Positions 22,979-34,331 of a stretch of DNA of 64,000 nucleotides are shown here, in pieces; position 1 is the stretch's first letter, and every line of letters starts with the position of its first letter. The notes below the pieces were generated by a model. That model did not search any database. It had not been told where the DNA came from and was given only the letters and a program-made list of their open reading frames with translations. The position numbers and the translations under genes were made by a program. Location: NCBI GenBank assembly GCA_012931725.1, contig CM022949.1, forward strand, positions 69,596,997-69,660,996, written 5' to 3'. The DNA is from Litsea cubeba. Lineage: Eukaryota; Streptophyta; Magnoliopsida; Laurales; Lauraceae.

Positions 22979-23969
22979 CGATCCCATTTTTAGTACCACG
23001 TTCAGTGGCTACGCTCTGTTTGCTCTTATTACTTCGGTGATAGGAGGATTTAGCTATTTGTGGTCGCCTAGGTTTTATCTGCACATTACTTTGGTTTATG
23101 ATTCTTGTCGGTTATACTTATTATGCTTTGATTTGTCTAATATTTACGACATCGATCTTTATTGTATTGTCCCTACTATTCAGTTTTAAATGGATTCCCA
23201 ATTATTAAATGTTTTGCTTAGTTGGTTATCTTTTCGAGACATTTATGCTTTAGAGACTGTTTGTTTATTCGTCTTGATGTTTAATGTTCGGTCTTTCGAT
23301 CGTTTTATCGCGATTTATTGTCATTATTGTTTAGACTCTATATTCGGCTTTACGATGATTTCATCAGGTTTTATGTATGTTCCTTTTGTTCATATTATCT
23401 GTTTATTTGCTTGCCAGACCGTCGTGTCTGACCCTTTTTGTTTGGTGCCAGTCTCTTCTTTCTGTTTGTAGGAGTTTGATCAGAGGAGGCGGTGGGACCG
23501 CTGGTCTGACGTGAGAGGCTGCCCTTTGATATCATTTAGATGTCAAGTTGGCACCGAAGTTCGTGTTTAAACATTGGGGTAGTATTTCTGTCTAGTTGGA
23601 TATTTTTGTATGGCTTTATCAGCCTTTTTCTTTGGGTTTGTAATTAAGACATTTGTTAATTGTAACTTGAATATGTGGGAAATAATAGATTTGTTACTAC
23701 CAGCTCAGTGTGTTGTGATTTATGATTTATGCCAGTCTGTTTATGATGGCTTTATGGAATTGGTTGCGTGCGACACGGAACCCGATGGCCACGGATTCCG
23801 AGTCGTAACACCATGTTTAGCTTCCGCGAAAAATATACTCTGATTGTGATGAGATTTGTTTATCCTCATTCACGCGGATCTTGGGAACTATAACAAAAAG
23901 TTTCAAATTATTCCAAAATTTCGCACCCCGAGATCGGTTCGCTGCAGGTCCCGGTTTCGGGGCGTGACA

Positions 23970-23974
23970 TTATA
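23970..23974. repeat. 5-bp target-site duplication TTATA, right copy
   Basis: Matches 20192-20196. The LINE endonuclease frame resumes at once. Confidence 0.9.
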
Positions 23975-24784
23975 AGCAGCCCATCCGTCCACCCTTCCCT
24001 CTTTCCACCATTGCAAAACTAGATTCGGGAAATTTTCCTCCTTCAACCAACTTAGCTCAAATCTGAAAGGAGCAGGTCCCCATCTTTCAAGATTCAAATC
24101 CAGGCAGATTGGACAATGATCAGACATAGGTCTTGGAAGCGCAGACTGACAGACATGAGGGTATATCTCTGCCCAGTCTTCAGATATTAGGGATCTTCTA
24201 GCCATCAATGGAGGATGCTGATTATTGGACCATGTAAACGAAGCCCCATTGAGTCTCAGATCTATAAGGGAATTAAAGTTAATACAATCCTCAAAAGATC
24301 TCATGTCAGCCATAACTCTGTCTCCTCCTAATCTATCCTCTGAAATTCTAATGACATTCCAATCTCCTCCTAAACACCAAGGATCAGACCATCTTGCTCG
24401 AACTGTGCTCAATTCACTCAAGAAGACATCACGTTGCCTATAGTCATTGGGCCTGTAAACAGAAGTAACCATCCATTCTTTTTGGATCTGTAGATCTAGA
24501 AGCACAGCTGAGAGAGAAAAGGAATCATCCCAAGAGTTTTTAATTTCCACAGAACAACTATTCCAGAGCATTAGAATTCCCCCTGAGGATCCATTAGCAT
24601 CCAGGGCGATCCATTTTGTGCATTTACCACTCCACAGACCTCTTACAATTTTGTCCTCCATGGAATCAATTTTGGTCTCTTGTAGAAGGACTATATCCGC
24701 TTTAAACTTCTTAATGCTACTCTTCACTATGAGCCTTTTCACCCTCCCCCCAACCCCTCTGACATTCCAGGAGATAACCTTCAT
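23975..24784 (-). pseudogene. LINE apurinic-type endonuclease domain (ORF2 start)
   Basis: An open frame of about 270 codons starts at MKVISWNVRGVGGRVKR. It carries the endonuclease/exonuclease/phosphatase motifs LLQETKID (catalytic Glu), WCLGGDWNVI (Asp and Asn) and a terminal SDHCPICLDL (Asp-His pair). ASFTWSNNQ is the expected inner block. All key residues are present. The domain nicks target DNA to prime reverse transcription. Its end is interrupted by the solo LTR at GWAAY and continues as KLSKKLKLLKMKIKDW on the other side. ORF1-like sequence lies upstream to about 24.88 kb. Confidence 0.92.
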
Positions 24785-24875
24785 TGGTAAACTTGAGCTT
24801 TGTCACCCATAGTCATCTTTCTCTTTCCCAGAACCTCAACTGACGAAGAAATTATTCTGCCGTTGTCGTAGTTTA

Positions 24876-26190
24876 GGTGATTTTTATTGGAAGTAATGGA
24901 TTGTAAGTAACTAATTTTCAGAATATTAGTTTGGGTTTGTATAGCTTTTACTTAGGTTAACTTTAGAGTTTTACATAAGACAGGTTCAAGTAATGTGCTT
25001 CACACTCTCTGTGGATCGACCCTATACTCATCGGGATATACTACTTCGTAACCTTGCACTTGGGTTGACAATCAAATCTCCACCAAACAGGGAAATAAAA
25101 CAAGAGCCTAAAACACTTATATAGCTTTAGATGATGAACATTCTTAGTTTTGGGTTAACAAAGAAGATTGAAATAGCTAAAATACACTAGGCAAGGGATA
25201 CTTTTCCCAACAATTCTAGGCCTGATTCTAAACAGGTCAGCTTATGCGGGTCGACCCTAACCCAATTCGGTTAAATGCAGTTCAGGTTTTCTTGACCCAT
25301 GGCTGACCCGTATATACTGCGAGTCAAGTTTACCAAATGAAATCGATGTCGGATATGGGTTAGGTTAGCGGGTCAAATCAGATTTTTCCATCCCTAGATG
25401 CCAAATGGGAACCATGGTAGAGCAAACCCCTCATGCTCTATCATTATGCGCACTATGATCTCCATTATTTGGTGAATCCACTATGTTTTCCTTCATTGAC
25501 ATAGGAATATATCATTGGTGGGCCCTATCATGATTTAATAACAGGTGTGCCCTCCCATAGTTTTGACCATTGAGTGGCCCCATTGTGTTTGCATCAAAAT
25601 TTGGCCCTACCATGTTTCCACCATTGGATGAGGTCCCCGTGATTCCAACATTTATGTAGAGGATCTTTATACATGACAGAAGCTAAGGATCGTTTGAATA
25701 TCCTATACAATGCATATTTAGAAAGCGATTAGGTGTAAATTACCCCAATCAAAGGGGTTTGCGATTGTCAAGCTGTCTATATATGAATGATTGTGAGTAT
25801 TATAAAGAAAGTGGGGAGCTCCTCATAGAGGTCCATGAAACTAACTACAAATTGGAGACTTTTCTGTTGTGATTTACAATCCCTTAGATTTTATGTCATA
25901 TAAAACTTAGCTATCATTCCAAAATAATAATAATAATAATAATATGCAACGTAGCTTTCATTTTACGTCATTATGTCGAAATATCCAATTAGTGTGAAAC
26001 ATTTAAGAAAAGTAAAAGAAATATTAAAGAGATCATTCAAAATGATGTAGGAGCTTCAATGTTTCCTATTTGTGGTTTCAAGTTAACATTTTATATATGG
26101 AATGGAGAAAGAGAGTGAAAAATGTAGTAAGAAGATTGAACTGCAAAGTATTGTTCAATGCTCATGACATGATATAAAGACCATCAACTA
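24876..26190. other. unassigned AT-rich DNA with an (AAT) microsatellite
   Basis: No coding similarity is seen. GTGGATCGACCCTATACTC near 25.0 kb resembles the end region of some plant LTRs. AATAATAAT repeats lie near 25.93 kb. GGGTCGACC-type words occur near 25.25 kb. Element borders were not resolved. Confidence 0.5.
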
Positions 26191-26194
26191 ACCT

Positions 26195-26940
26195 TGAGGG
26201 TTTAGGGTTTGAGATCTCTAGATTGGTCCACTCAATAAATCAACCCACTAGTGTGCAAAAAATAATAAACTACGCAGCGGAAATAAAATCACAAGCACAC
26301 ACCACAAGGACACCAAATTTAAGGTGGAAAACCCAAACCGGGTAAAAAACCACCGATCCATACTAGATCTAATCAAACACTATGAATCTCGCAATTACAA
26401 GAAACTCAGATTTCTTCCCTAGATATCCCCTATCTAAAGACTGAAGCTACCTTGTGTCGCATCACGCTTCAACGACATCACACCGTTGATTACAACAGAT
26501 CCAGCGCTTGACTCCTCAAATCTTCTACGCAAGAAGATGATCTTTTATAAGGGATGCAGAAGAAACTTGCTCTCTAGAGTACTTGGCAGCACAACTCTTA
26601 AAAAATCTCTAGAGAAGATTTCTCTCAATTTGATCACTAATTCAGAACTTGAGAGATGATCTTGTGTCTCTTTGGGTTGTGAGAAACACCCAATATATAG
26701 TCCAAAGTTCGTGCTTAAGACTCCTTGTAATTATCCACTTAGAAAGAGAATCCATCTCAAACTTTCTCAAAGAGTCATGATCCAACTGGGCTCCAGCGCA
26801 TACCCTCGCTATAGCGAGAGTGCATTCTGCCTCGGGACGATTTCTGCAGCCGTCTGTCAACTCTTCTTTTCTTTTTTTAAAAGGCAGCCTTTGTTGACTT
26901 TTTAACCATTGTATTATATATTCTAACAAACCTCTTCAAG
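26195..26940 (-). mobile_element. probable degenerate LTR remnant
   Basis: Noncoding DNA whose layout resembles the LTR at 44.7 kb: CGCAGCGGAA, then CACACACCACAAGG, AAGGTGGAAAACCC and a minus-strand TATA-like TATATTGGGTG near 26.69 kb. No partner LTR, primer site or coding region was found, so this is resemblance only. Confidence 0.4.
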
Positions 26941-27231
26941 AGGAGGTGTATTAGAATACTTTTCTGAATATACAGAAGCTTGTCCTAGTGCTACTAACAC
27001 AGTCTGCTGTGCTGAGCCAATCCACATCTTGGACTGCAATAATAATTCGAATGTGGTGGTGTTCAGGATCAAAATAAGCTATAAATAGAAAGTAATTTAC
27101 GGTGCAACTCATAACCTGCGGTAGACAAATTAGATATAGAGGTTCGCAATCAATTGCCTTAACAAAAAGTCCTTTGATATGGTTTCATTCTTGACTTGAC
27201 TATCCTCTCCAGTTTCCTACAGCGACCCATA
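26941..27231. other. no recognisable feature
   Basis: Unassigned sequence between the LTR-like remnant and the second MITE. Confidence 0.5.
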
Positions 27232-27509
27232 TACAAGTGAAGTAAAGTTAAGTCAATTTAAACATCACATCAATATCACTTTTTATCAAAACTCCCTCCA
27301 TCTTTAAAAAAAAGAAAAGTAAAAAAACAACTACATTTATTAACTAAAAGACAAAAAAAATTCATTCTCCCATACAAAAAAGTAAAAAATATTTCATTTC
27401 AAACAACTAAAAATAAAATACCATCATAACCCACTACATATTTTATTCATTCTTTTTTTTTTTTTCACTTCACTTAACTTCACTCTAAAAGTAAAATGCC
27501 AAACGGGCC
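27232..27509 (-). mobile_element. MITE copy 2, reversed and with one end lost
   Basis: Reverse complement of the family at 8.54-8.85 kb. The end GCCAAACGGGCC matches its terminal repeat, and the inner stretch, reversed, reads ATGAAATATTTTTTACTTTT, then AAAGATGGAGG, like copy 1. The distal terminal repeat is absent. Confidence 0.65.
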
Positions 27510-28550
27510 TCCCATCTATGAGTAGATGTTGGATTTCTCGAAAATCAATATATATTATTTGCCTTTGCTAACCTTATCCATTAGGGTGACCTAGCATGTT
27601 ACAGGCCATCCAAAGATGTAGTACGTTCCCAACTATCAACTGAGTTGGTGTTCTCACACAATTTTTCACCATTCTTTAAACTAGTATTGCCCATACAACC
27701 ACCTTGTCCCGTCTAGATCTTGCCAAATAGTGATTACTGACAGGAAAATTGACTGCGCGTAATAGGTTTGACAGCAATATCATGTAATCGAAAGGCCAAG
27801 CACATGACAAAGGATCTGAAAATTGGAGAATTTTTTCTAGTTGTGTCCACAACGGAGACGAACGCAAATAATTAACGTTCCTAAGTTTTAAATCAGATTG
27901 TGTTAGATGTGATTTTGTTGTAGTAGATGTGATTGTGCCCCAAACAATCTCAAATATAGTCCAAAATTTGGCCTCAAGATTACCTAAAAAGATCCAAAAT
28001 TTTGGCATGGATCGGTCCTGGAATGGGCCCCAAGAGTGGGAACATTTATTTTGGGCCTGGGACTTGGCCTTGGTTTTTACTGGGCCCGGGGCTGGTCTTG
28101 GCCCAGCCTCTGTGTTAGCTTGAATTGGTCCTAGTTTCGACCGGATGTAGTTTGGGTCAGGGCCTGAACTGACTTGGTCTTGAGCCAATTGGAAGCGGTA
28201 TTCAACCGCCCAGCCACTAAAACAATAACAGCAGCGAGTCTTTTTTAGGATGAGAAAAGTTCCTGGACGTATAATAAAGAGAACTTGATTGACATGTTAA
28301 TTTGTTTAAGGTGACAATGTAATTAAAGTTTTGGGACATATATCAAGATAAGTATGCATCAATAAAAATATTTTCCTACAACTTTTCCGGAGTATATGCT
28401 ATGAAGAAATTGCTTTTCGAGTGGAATCACTAGGCACAGTTGAAGGTGCTCATAATTGCAACTTCAGGTTGTGGGTTCGAAAGGGAGATCAATCAAATCA
28501 ATAGGCCATGAATGAAAAAGTAGTGGGCCTTTCACCTTCTTTCTAGTGAC
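27510..28550. other. no assignable gene or element
   Basis: Contains a 170-codon minus-strand open frame (27676-28188) without recognisable motifs, probably chance. Nothing else is supported. Confidence 0.4.
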
Positions 28551-28555
28551 TCAGG

Positions 28556-28860
28556 TGTTAAACAGGCAGGCCCAAGGCCCATGAAAGGATCTTGTCCAAA
28601 ATATCATATCTCACGTAGATGTTGATTGGGTCAACTTGTAACAGATGTACATATTCTCTTAATTAGATTCCCTCTTGTAATTAGTTAGTTTCCTAAAGTT
28701 AGAATAGCAATTGATGTAATTAGCTAGTTTCCTAACTTAGAGCCTTGATTGAGGCATGTAATACTCTATATATTGGGGCTCGATCTCCAAAGGGAGACAC
28801 ACAGAAATAATACAAACCGAGAGTTAATTTCCTCCAAGTTTTGCGATCATCAATTTGTCA
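28556..28860 (+). repeat. copia 5' LTR
   Basis: 305 bp, starting TGTTAAACAGGCAGG and ending CAATTTGTCA. A TATA-like CTATATATTGGGG lies near 28.77 kb. The matching 3' LTR is at 53756. Confidence 0.95.
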
Positions 28861-28872
28861 TGGTATCAGAGC
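28861..28872 (+). other. copia primer-binding site
   Basis: TGGTATCAGAGC directly follows the LTR and matches the 3' end complement of plant initiator-Met tRNA, the standard copia primer. Confidence 0.9.
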
Positions 28873-29521
28873 AAGGATCAAGGCAATCTGATCTCAGACG
28901 TCTTCCAAAGCACTAAGGCAATAGGGATAGAGAGAAAGAAGTCTCTCTCCTGCAGAAAATAGATCTAGGATCTATTTCAAGAAATTTCCCAGCGACCTCT
29001 TTCCAGCTATATCTTCATTCTGCGTCAGCAACTTCCTCTTGGTGGCCCACCTCTGATCATCAGATCACCTTTCGAAATCCATCCCATGTTGGTCGACTGA
29101 TATTTCTAAGACTATTGGTGATTTTTCCAGAATTTTTCAAAGACTCCAGGTTGGTGTTTTACTCATTCTCAAGATTTTCCAAAAACTTACATTGTTTTCA
29201 TCAAGACTGTCCAGAATCTTGGATATTCAGTAGAATCTGATCAAACATGTTTCAATAGAAGCCATAATAGAGGGCTTCCTAGGATCTGTCTTATGATCTT
29301 TGGCCAGGACCATCAGTGGACCCACATAGTGGATCTTCAGCCACTGACAGGGTCGTCTGGGGCTAATTTTTGCCCAATTATTGTGCTGTGTTGTTCTTTT
29401 TTCTTCCTAATTAGTTGGATTAAGATTTCTCCACACAGGAAAGACATCCTAAATACTTTCTCTTGTCTATTGCTAGTTTTTTATCGCTGTTCAATCGATT
29501 TTTACCAAATATCGGTTTGAG

Positions 29522-29879
29522 ATGGAAAAATCTGAAGTTACCTTGATCAGATTTATGGGAAAAAATTACCCCGCTTGGTCTTTCCAATTCCAAATCTACC
29601 TTGAAGCTAAGGAATTGTGGGGCTATATCTCTGGATCCAACCCTAAACCTACTGAAGATGAGAAAAAGATATCCTCTTGGCATACTATAGATGCAAAAAT
29701 AAAATCATGGATTCTCGGATCCGTCGAGCCACATCTAATAATGAATCTAAAACCTTACCCAACTTCTAAAGACATGCGGGGGCATCTGAAGAAAGTGTAC
29801 TATCAAGATAACTCAGCACGTCAATTTCATCTTGAGTGTGCGATTGCTGAATATGCACAAGGGGCCTTGACAATTCAAG
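29522..29879 (+). pseudogene. copia gag, N-terminal part
   Basis: A frame of about 120 codons starting MEKSEVTLIRFMGKNYPAWS, with the copia gag pattern of W/Y-rich start, LWGYISG and WILGSVEPHLIMNL. The capsid-like frame ends at ALTIQDY, where solo LTR X interrupts it. After the insert it resumes as YSGFCTLWSEHDSI at 32.47 kb. 28873-29521 is leader sequence without coding capacity. Confidence 0.9.
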
Positions 29880-29884
29880 ACTAC
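29880..29884. repeat. 5-bp target-site duplication ACTAC, left copy
   Basis: Matches 32464-32468 across LTR X. Confidence 0.88.
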
Positions 29885-32463
29885 TGATGAACAGTGCTTC
29901 AATTGCTCGGTTCTACCGAGGTCGGCGGACGTGGGAGTCCGTTTGGGTCCGACCCTTTCGTAATCAGGGGGCAGAGGCGTGCATCAACATTTTTTTGTGT
30001 GGGTGTGCCAGATTTTCTATTTTACTTGGAATTGCAAGTGGTGGTCCGGAGATCAACCTTCGCAAGTAAAAACGAAATCAACTTCTTTCAAGTTTTCCAT
30101 TGCACATATATTTAAGAAAAGAGACATTTTTCTTGATTTGTCGTGAAAGGCGATTTTTTGGCGTTTATAGCCGATTTTGGCGTTTATAGCCGATTTTTGG
30201 TGTTTATAGCCGATTTACAATTCTTATCAATAATGAAAGACAAGAGTTGTGATTTTTGTCCCTTTTGAAAAAATACAAACCACAGTGAAATGCAATAAAA
30301 GGAGGATCTAACTTCTCAGGAGATTGTGGGGGACTCGTTCAGATTGACGGTCGCAAGCCATATGTGGACTTCGCCATCATCCATGCAGATGAGAACAGAG
30401 GATGCTCTTGATTCGCTTGGCTTGGCTATAACCTCAGGTTTTTAGAGGACAAAGACCAAAAGGAGGTCCTATGTCCAATAAAAAAAACTAAGTAGACGGG
30501 CTGAAAAGCCACGTCTAAGCTATTGGAGGCAGAAGGAGAATGCAAGGACCTTGGGGGGGGGGGTACCTCCCAAGGGACTTTTGTCACCTTGTAGTGGTGG
30601 CCGGTGCAGAACTTTCTCAGAGTTTTCTCTCTTTCTTTCTCTGGATTTTCTGTGCTTTTTTCTGATCTGGGATCTCTCTTGTTTTTCCGATCTGGATTCC
30701 TTTGGAGTGCTCTCCTATTTATAGGCTCTTGGTAGCCATTTAGGAGAGTTTATGGGCTTTTATTGTCATTAAGCTGCATAATGAGAGGAGTTACAGGATT
30801 TTATTCCTTTATTTTGTAACTCCTTTTTCTTGGCTTCTGATTGGCTAGTGGAGATTGAGGGCATTTAATCGCCTTTAATCGCCATGATGGGAGGAGTTTT
30901 ATGGTTTAAATGTCATGAATCTCTTGACTTGTAAAGCCCATTTGCTTGCTTCTGATTGGGCCGTCCAAAGAAATGAATTAATGACTGCAATAAAGCTAGT
31001 CAATTAATCGCATTAAGTGGTCGCCGAACAGTTGAAGAGTCGGGGGCCGTGCCGTGTCTTTTGGGATTCTTCTGGCGATGATCATCGATGGATCTTCATG
31101 TAGATCGACATCGGATGACAATGTAACTTCAGGTATTGTTTGCCAACAGCGGGTCGGTGCCATCTGTCCTGTCGATTTCTCGATCGGCCGGGTAGAAAGC
31201 ACACTTTTTTGGTTGACCGATTGGCGATCAATGTTGATTTTGATACTCTTGATGATTGACCCGTGATTTTGACGGATGTCAAAGGATTTGGTGTCTCAAA
31301 AGTATGAATTTTGAAAAATTCCAGGAGTCGGACGCTTCGAATCGAGAAAAATGACGAAAAATGGGGCATCCAGGGCCCACCCGGCAATTCGGGCTCCATG
31401 GTCGCCGGCGACCCTGGGCCAGGGTCGCAGGGGTCTGCGACCGTGGGGGGTTTTCCCCCTTTCTGTCCCGTTTTGCATTCGTTTTTTATGTTTTTCGATT
31501 CTTTTTTCTTCTGTATTTTTTTTTGACATTTTTGATCATTTATTGGCCTGATTTCCATATATAAAACTTGATGATAATCCTTGCATCTTGGATTGAAAAG
31601 TTTCCAATTTTTCGAGAAACCCGAAGACTTGGTCGCGCAAAGTTGCCGATTTTTCGTCAAAAGCTGAAACTGGGTCAAACGATGTCGGAATGACCTGAAA
31701 TTTGGGGTAAAGTCTCTTGAGCAATAAATAAGACCACCATAGCTTTTATTTGAGTTTTGAAGCCATTTGGGGTCCTATCACCAGTAGACTTGGTTTTGTC
31801 GCGATGAAGATATCGCGGCTTGATGTGCGGTCAACCGATGTCCGATTGACTTGAAATTTGACAGGGAACCTATTGGAGTCATTTTAAGATGATCCATAGG
31901 CTCTGTCTTGGAAACCACAGTCTCGGGGAGCTTCGTCGCCGAGAGGCCTGATTTGGCTTCCGAGCGTCAAAGTCTGGTCAAATGTTGTCGAAATGACCAG
32001 AAATTTGACGTGTAGCCCTTTGTAAGCATTTTGAAGCCGTCCATGTGCTCTATCTGATGAGTGATGGCCTCGGTGGTTCTCGCCGCCGAGAGGCTTGATT
32101 TAGCTGTTCGAGGTTTGATGTAGGGTCAAACGTTGTCGGTTTGACTCGGAACTTGACGTGGAGCCTTTTGGATGTATTTTGAGACCATCCATTGACTCTG
32201 ATAAAAGATTTGGTGTCTCCGATGCTTTCGCCGCCGGGAGCTCCTTTTCAGCTGCCGGAGAAGCGAAGTTAGGCCAAATGATTTTGAAATGGCCCGAAAC
32301 TTCTTGTGTACTCCTCTTTTGGCTGTCTTGAAGGATCTTGCAGTTTTTGTTTGATTCTGACAAGATTTAGTTTTTCGAAGTAGCATTGCCTATTTATGGC
32401 AGGTTACGACTTCATGTAGCTTTTTTATCTTGAAGAGGCAAAGTGACATTTTTGGTGTCAACA
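29885..32463 (+). mobile_element. solo LTR X, 2579 bp, in the copia gag
   Basis: Starts TGATGAACAGTGCTTC and ends GACATTTTTGGTGTCAACA (TG...CA), between ACTAC duplications. A TATA-like CTATTTATAGG lies near 30.72 kb. The interior has three copies of a GGCGTTTATAGCCGATTTT unit (30.15-30.21 kb), a G run near 30.55 kb, and about five diverged subrepeats of about 148 bp in its last 0.8 kb. A second, truncated copy in reverse begins at 63427. No coding region is supported. Confidence 0.88.
31673..32420 (+). repeat. about 148-bp diverged tandem subrepeats in LTR X
   Basis: A GGTCAAAC-GTTGTCG-type word followed by TGAC, GAAATTTGACGTG and CGCCGAGAGGC recurs with starts near 31673, 31829, 31976, 32124 and 32272. 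The intervals are 156, 147, 148 and 148 bp. The reversed copy at 63.6-63.9 kb shows the same spacing. Confidence 0.8.
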
Positions 32464-32468
32464 ACTAC
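32464..32468. repeat. 5-bp target-site duplication ACTAC, right copy
   Basis: Matches 29880-29884. Copia gag resumes here. Confidence 0.88.
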
Positions 32469-32960
32469 TATTCAGGATTCTGTACGCTATGGTCGGAACA
32501 CGATAGTATTAAGTATGTGGATGTGGCTGCTGATGTTTTGGCCTTGATCCATGATCTTCAGGCCTCTAGTCCAAGGGATCAGTTTTTGATGAATCTGCTA
32601 AATGAATATGAAAGTGCCCAATCTGCCCTAATGAATCAGACGCCATTACTTTCCTTGGATGTATGCTTGAATGAAATCTTATGCGAAGAACAACGCGTTG
32701 TGACCTCAGCTCATATGGCTCAGCAAAAGACTGAGACCTATTCTGTCGCATTCTCGGCAAATAAAACTTCTCACCCTCCGCCTCGAGACTTGAGCAAAAC
32801 ACAGTGTTACAATTGTAAAAATTTTGGGTACATTGCAACTCAATGCAAACAGAAGGTCTGCAGTTACTGTAAAAAGTAGGGACATATCATCTCTGAATGT
32901 CGCCGCCGCCCTCAATGTCGATCACCACAGTCTCAGGCTCCACAGCATCAGACTCCTTAG
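32469..32960 (+). pseudogene. copia gag, C-terminal part with zinc knuckles
   Basis: Continues the gag frame: LIHDLQASSPRDQFLMNLLN, then the knuckle CYNCKNFGYIATQC (CCHC with Tyr-Ile where the His side is usually GH) and a second knuckle CSYCKK-stop-GHIISEC interrupted by a TAG at 32877. Gag packages element RNA. The double stop and frame problems show loss of function. Confidence 0.85.
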
Positions 32961-33109
32961 TATCAAACTCCATATGCTTATGTTATTTCTTCGGTTAATG
33001 TCTGCTCCTACATCTGCACCCTCACAGCCTGGGTCCTCATCCTCTCTCACTCTTGAATTGGTTTAACAAATGATTGTTAATGCCCTTTTGGCTTTTGGTC
33101 TCTTAGGTA

Positions 33110-33187
33110 CGTCATCTCCCTCTTCTACTTGGTTTCTTGATTTCGGGGCGTCTAATTATATGACATATTCCTGTACCCCACTCTCCA
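33110..33187 (+). pseudogene. copia protease start, interrupted by LTR Y
   Basis: TWFLDFGASNYMTYSCTPLS corresponds to the aspartic protease block, where DSGAS is normal and DFGAS is present. It is broken by the Y insertion and repeated in part on the other side (34332 onwards). Confidence 0.85.
33150..33187 (+). repeat. 38-bp direct repeat flanking LTR Y, left copy
   Basis: 38 bp of copia protease sequence (GTCTAATTATATGACAT...CACTCTCCA) identical to 34332-34369. It is far too long for an LTR target duplication; see findings. Confidence 0.95.
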
Positions 33188-34331
33188 ATGAGTGAGGCCA
33201 ACTATAGGTCAACACCTCAGTGATTTGGGTATATGGTAGTAGATCTGTGGGAACATTTAATGGTCAAGATGGAATCTATCTCTAATGTCCCCTCGTGCCA
33301 ATTAATGGATTTATCATTGGTAAGTGTACACCCATTCCGATTAAGAGTTAATTGGAAAGGTACCATTGATCATTATAATTAATTGGGACTCAAGGATAAT
33401 AAGATATGGATCTAGTTTGGAAGACAGGTCTAATTGATCCATGGATATTGATGGAGGGGCCTACTTGTGGTAATAGGGAAGTTTAGGGTCTTCTATGTAA
33501 TTTATTCCTAAGACTGGAGTGCAATTGCATTTATATAGTGGAGTTATTTGCAATTAACTGTTGGCCCGGATTGCACATGAGATGTGGGGTCACGTATCCC
33601 AGTTGGAGCCAGCTTTCTAAGGAATCCCTAGTGGTCCCCACGCTAGCCCAAGTTACTAATTCTACTTAAACTCTAAAAGGAAGGAATTAGAAAGATACTA
33701 TTTCTATTTGAAGTGAGACTTCTAATAGTGGTAATAGTAAAAGAAGATAGTTACTAATTATAATGGAAGTATAACTTCTAATTAATAATTAGTAGGAGAG
33801 GGTGTTATGGGTTATAAAAGGGAAGGCTTATGGGCTGGACGTCGATACTCATCTCCCTCATTGGAATTCACGCCCATCTCTCCTTGTGCAAGTGTTGCAC
33901 AACAACCTCTTCTAGTTCTAGTTCTCCTTCTAGTTGCTTAGAGTTTTCTAGTAGTTTTCTTTAGGAGATCCCACCCATCTCCTTGAGAAGAGAATTTGAT
34001 AACGGGATATAGCGTGGAAGATCACAAGGTGTTGGAGATCTTACTTTGATTAAGTGAAAGCGTTTCATCTTCAAAGAAAGTAGCAACTTCTCCATTAGAG
34101 CCCAACCGAGCTCCAAAGGTATAATCTACTTCCTTGTATGTTGTAGATTTATTTGTTGCATGTGTGTTACTGATTTTCTATATCCTAGATAGATTGAATT
34201 ACTGATCATGATAGATGAGATAGAGGGTTTGCATCTTGGACACATTGGTAGCCTTCTGGATAGTTGATCTCTGTATCAAGTGGATCAAAAGTTTTTGAAA
34301 CCTATCCTAGAGGCCCACCCTATTTCCAACA
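33188..34331 (+). mobile_element. 5'-truncated LTR of family Y in the copia protease
   Basis: 1144 bp matching the last part of the Y LTRs at 39.4-42.2 kb, from AATGAGTGAGGCCAAC to TATTTCCAACA. About 520 bp of the LTR start are missing. A TATA-like GTTATAAAAG is at 33811. The right junction with GTCTA looks like a normal LTR end. The left junction falls at a shared CCA. Confidence 0.88.

Larger units (their letters stand above)
20197..23969 (+). mobile_element. solo LTR, 3773 bp, in the LINE
   Basis: It begins TGTAAGATCCCGACCCC and ends GGTTTCGGGGCGTGACA, so TG...CA with GC-rich ends of the type seen in large plant gypsy LTRs. It is bounded by TTATA on both sides. No coding region is seen. 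A TATA-like TTATAAG near 20.69 kb suggests a plus-strand promoter. The interior has seven CGCTCGAGCG palindromes (21.58-21.73 kb) and a small tandem duplication near 22.9 kb. A single long LTR without internal region is best explained by LTR-LTR recombination. Confidence 0.85.
9631..24875 (-). mobile_element. L1-type LINE, minus strand, split into five segments by later insertions
   Basis: The pieces in LINE order are endonuclease (24784 to 23975), linker (20191 to 19685), reverse transcriptase (15368 to 14096), zinc-binding region (about 13810 to 13540) and RNase H (about 10250 to 9764). A 3' end carries AATAAA (minus strand 9662-9657) and an A-tail (9641-9631). Two interrupting elements have exact target duplications (TTATA; CCATCGAAAA), and deleting each with one duplication copy rejoins plausible LINE protein sequence. 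About 3.6 kb of LINE remains. Part of the region between RT and zinc finger is missing. The 5' end near 24.88 kb includes the tail of an ORF1-like frame. Confidence 0.85.

Noticed and set aside
27676..28188. 170-codon minus-strand open frame
   Set aside because: No domain, biased composition and no flanking gene signals; it begins in Pro/Gly-rich sequence and looks like a chance frame.
28861..28872. tRNA gene near TGGTATCAGAGC
   Set aside because: Only the primer-binding stretch is present; no cloverleaf surrounds it. The same holds for 36937 and 50421.
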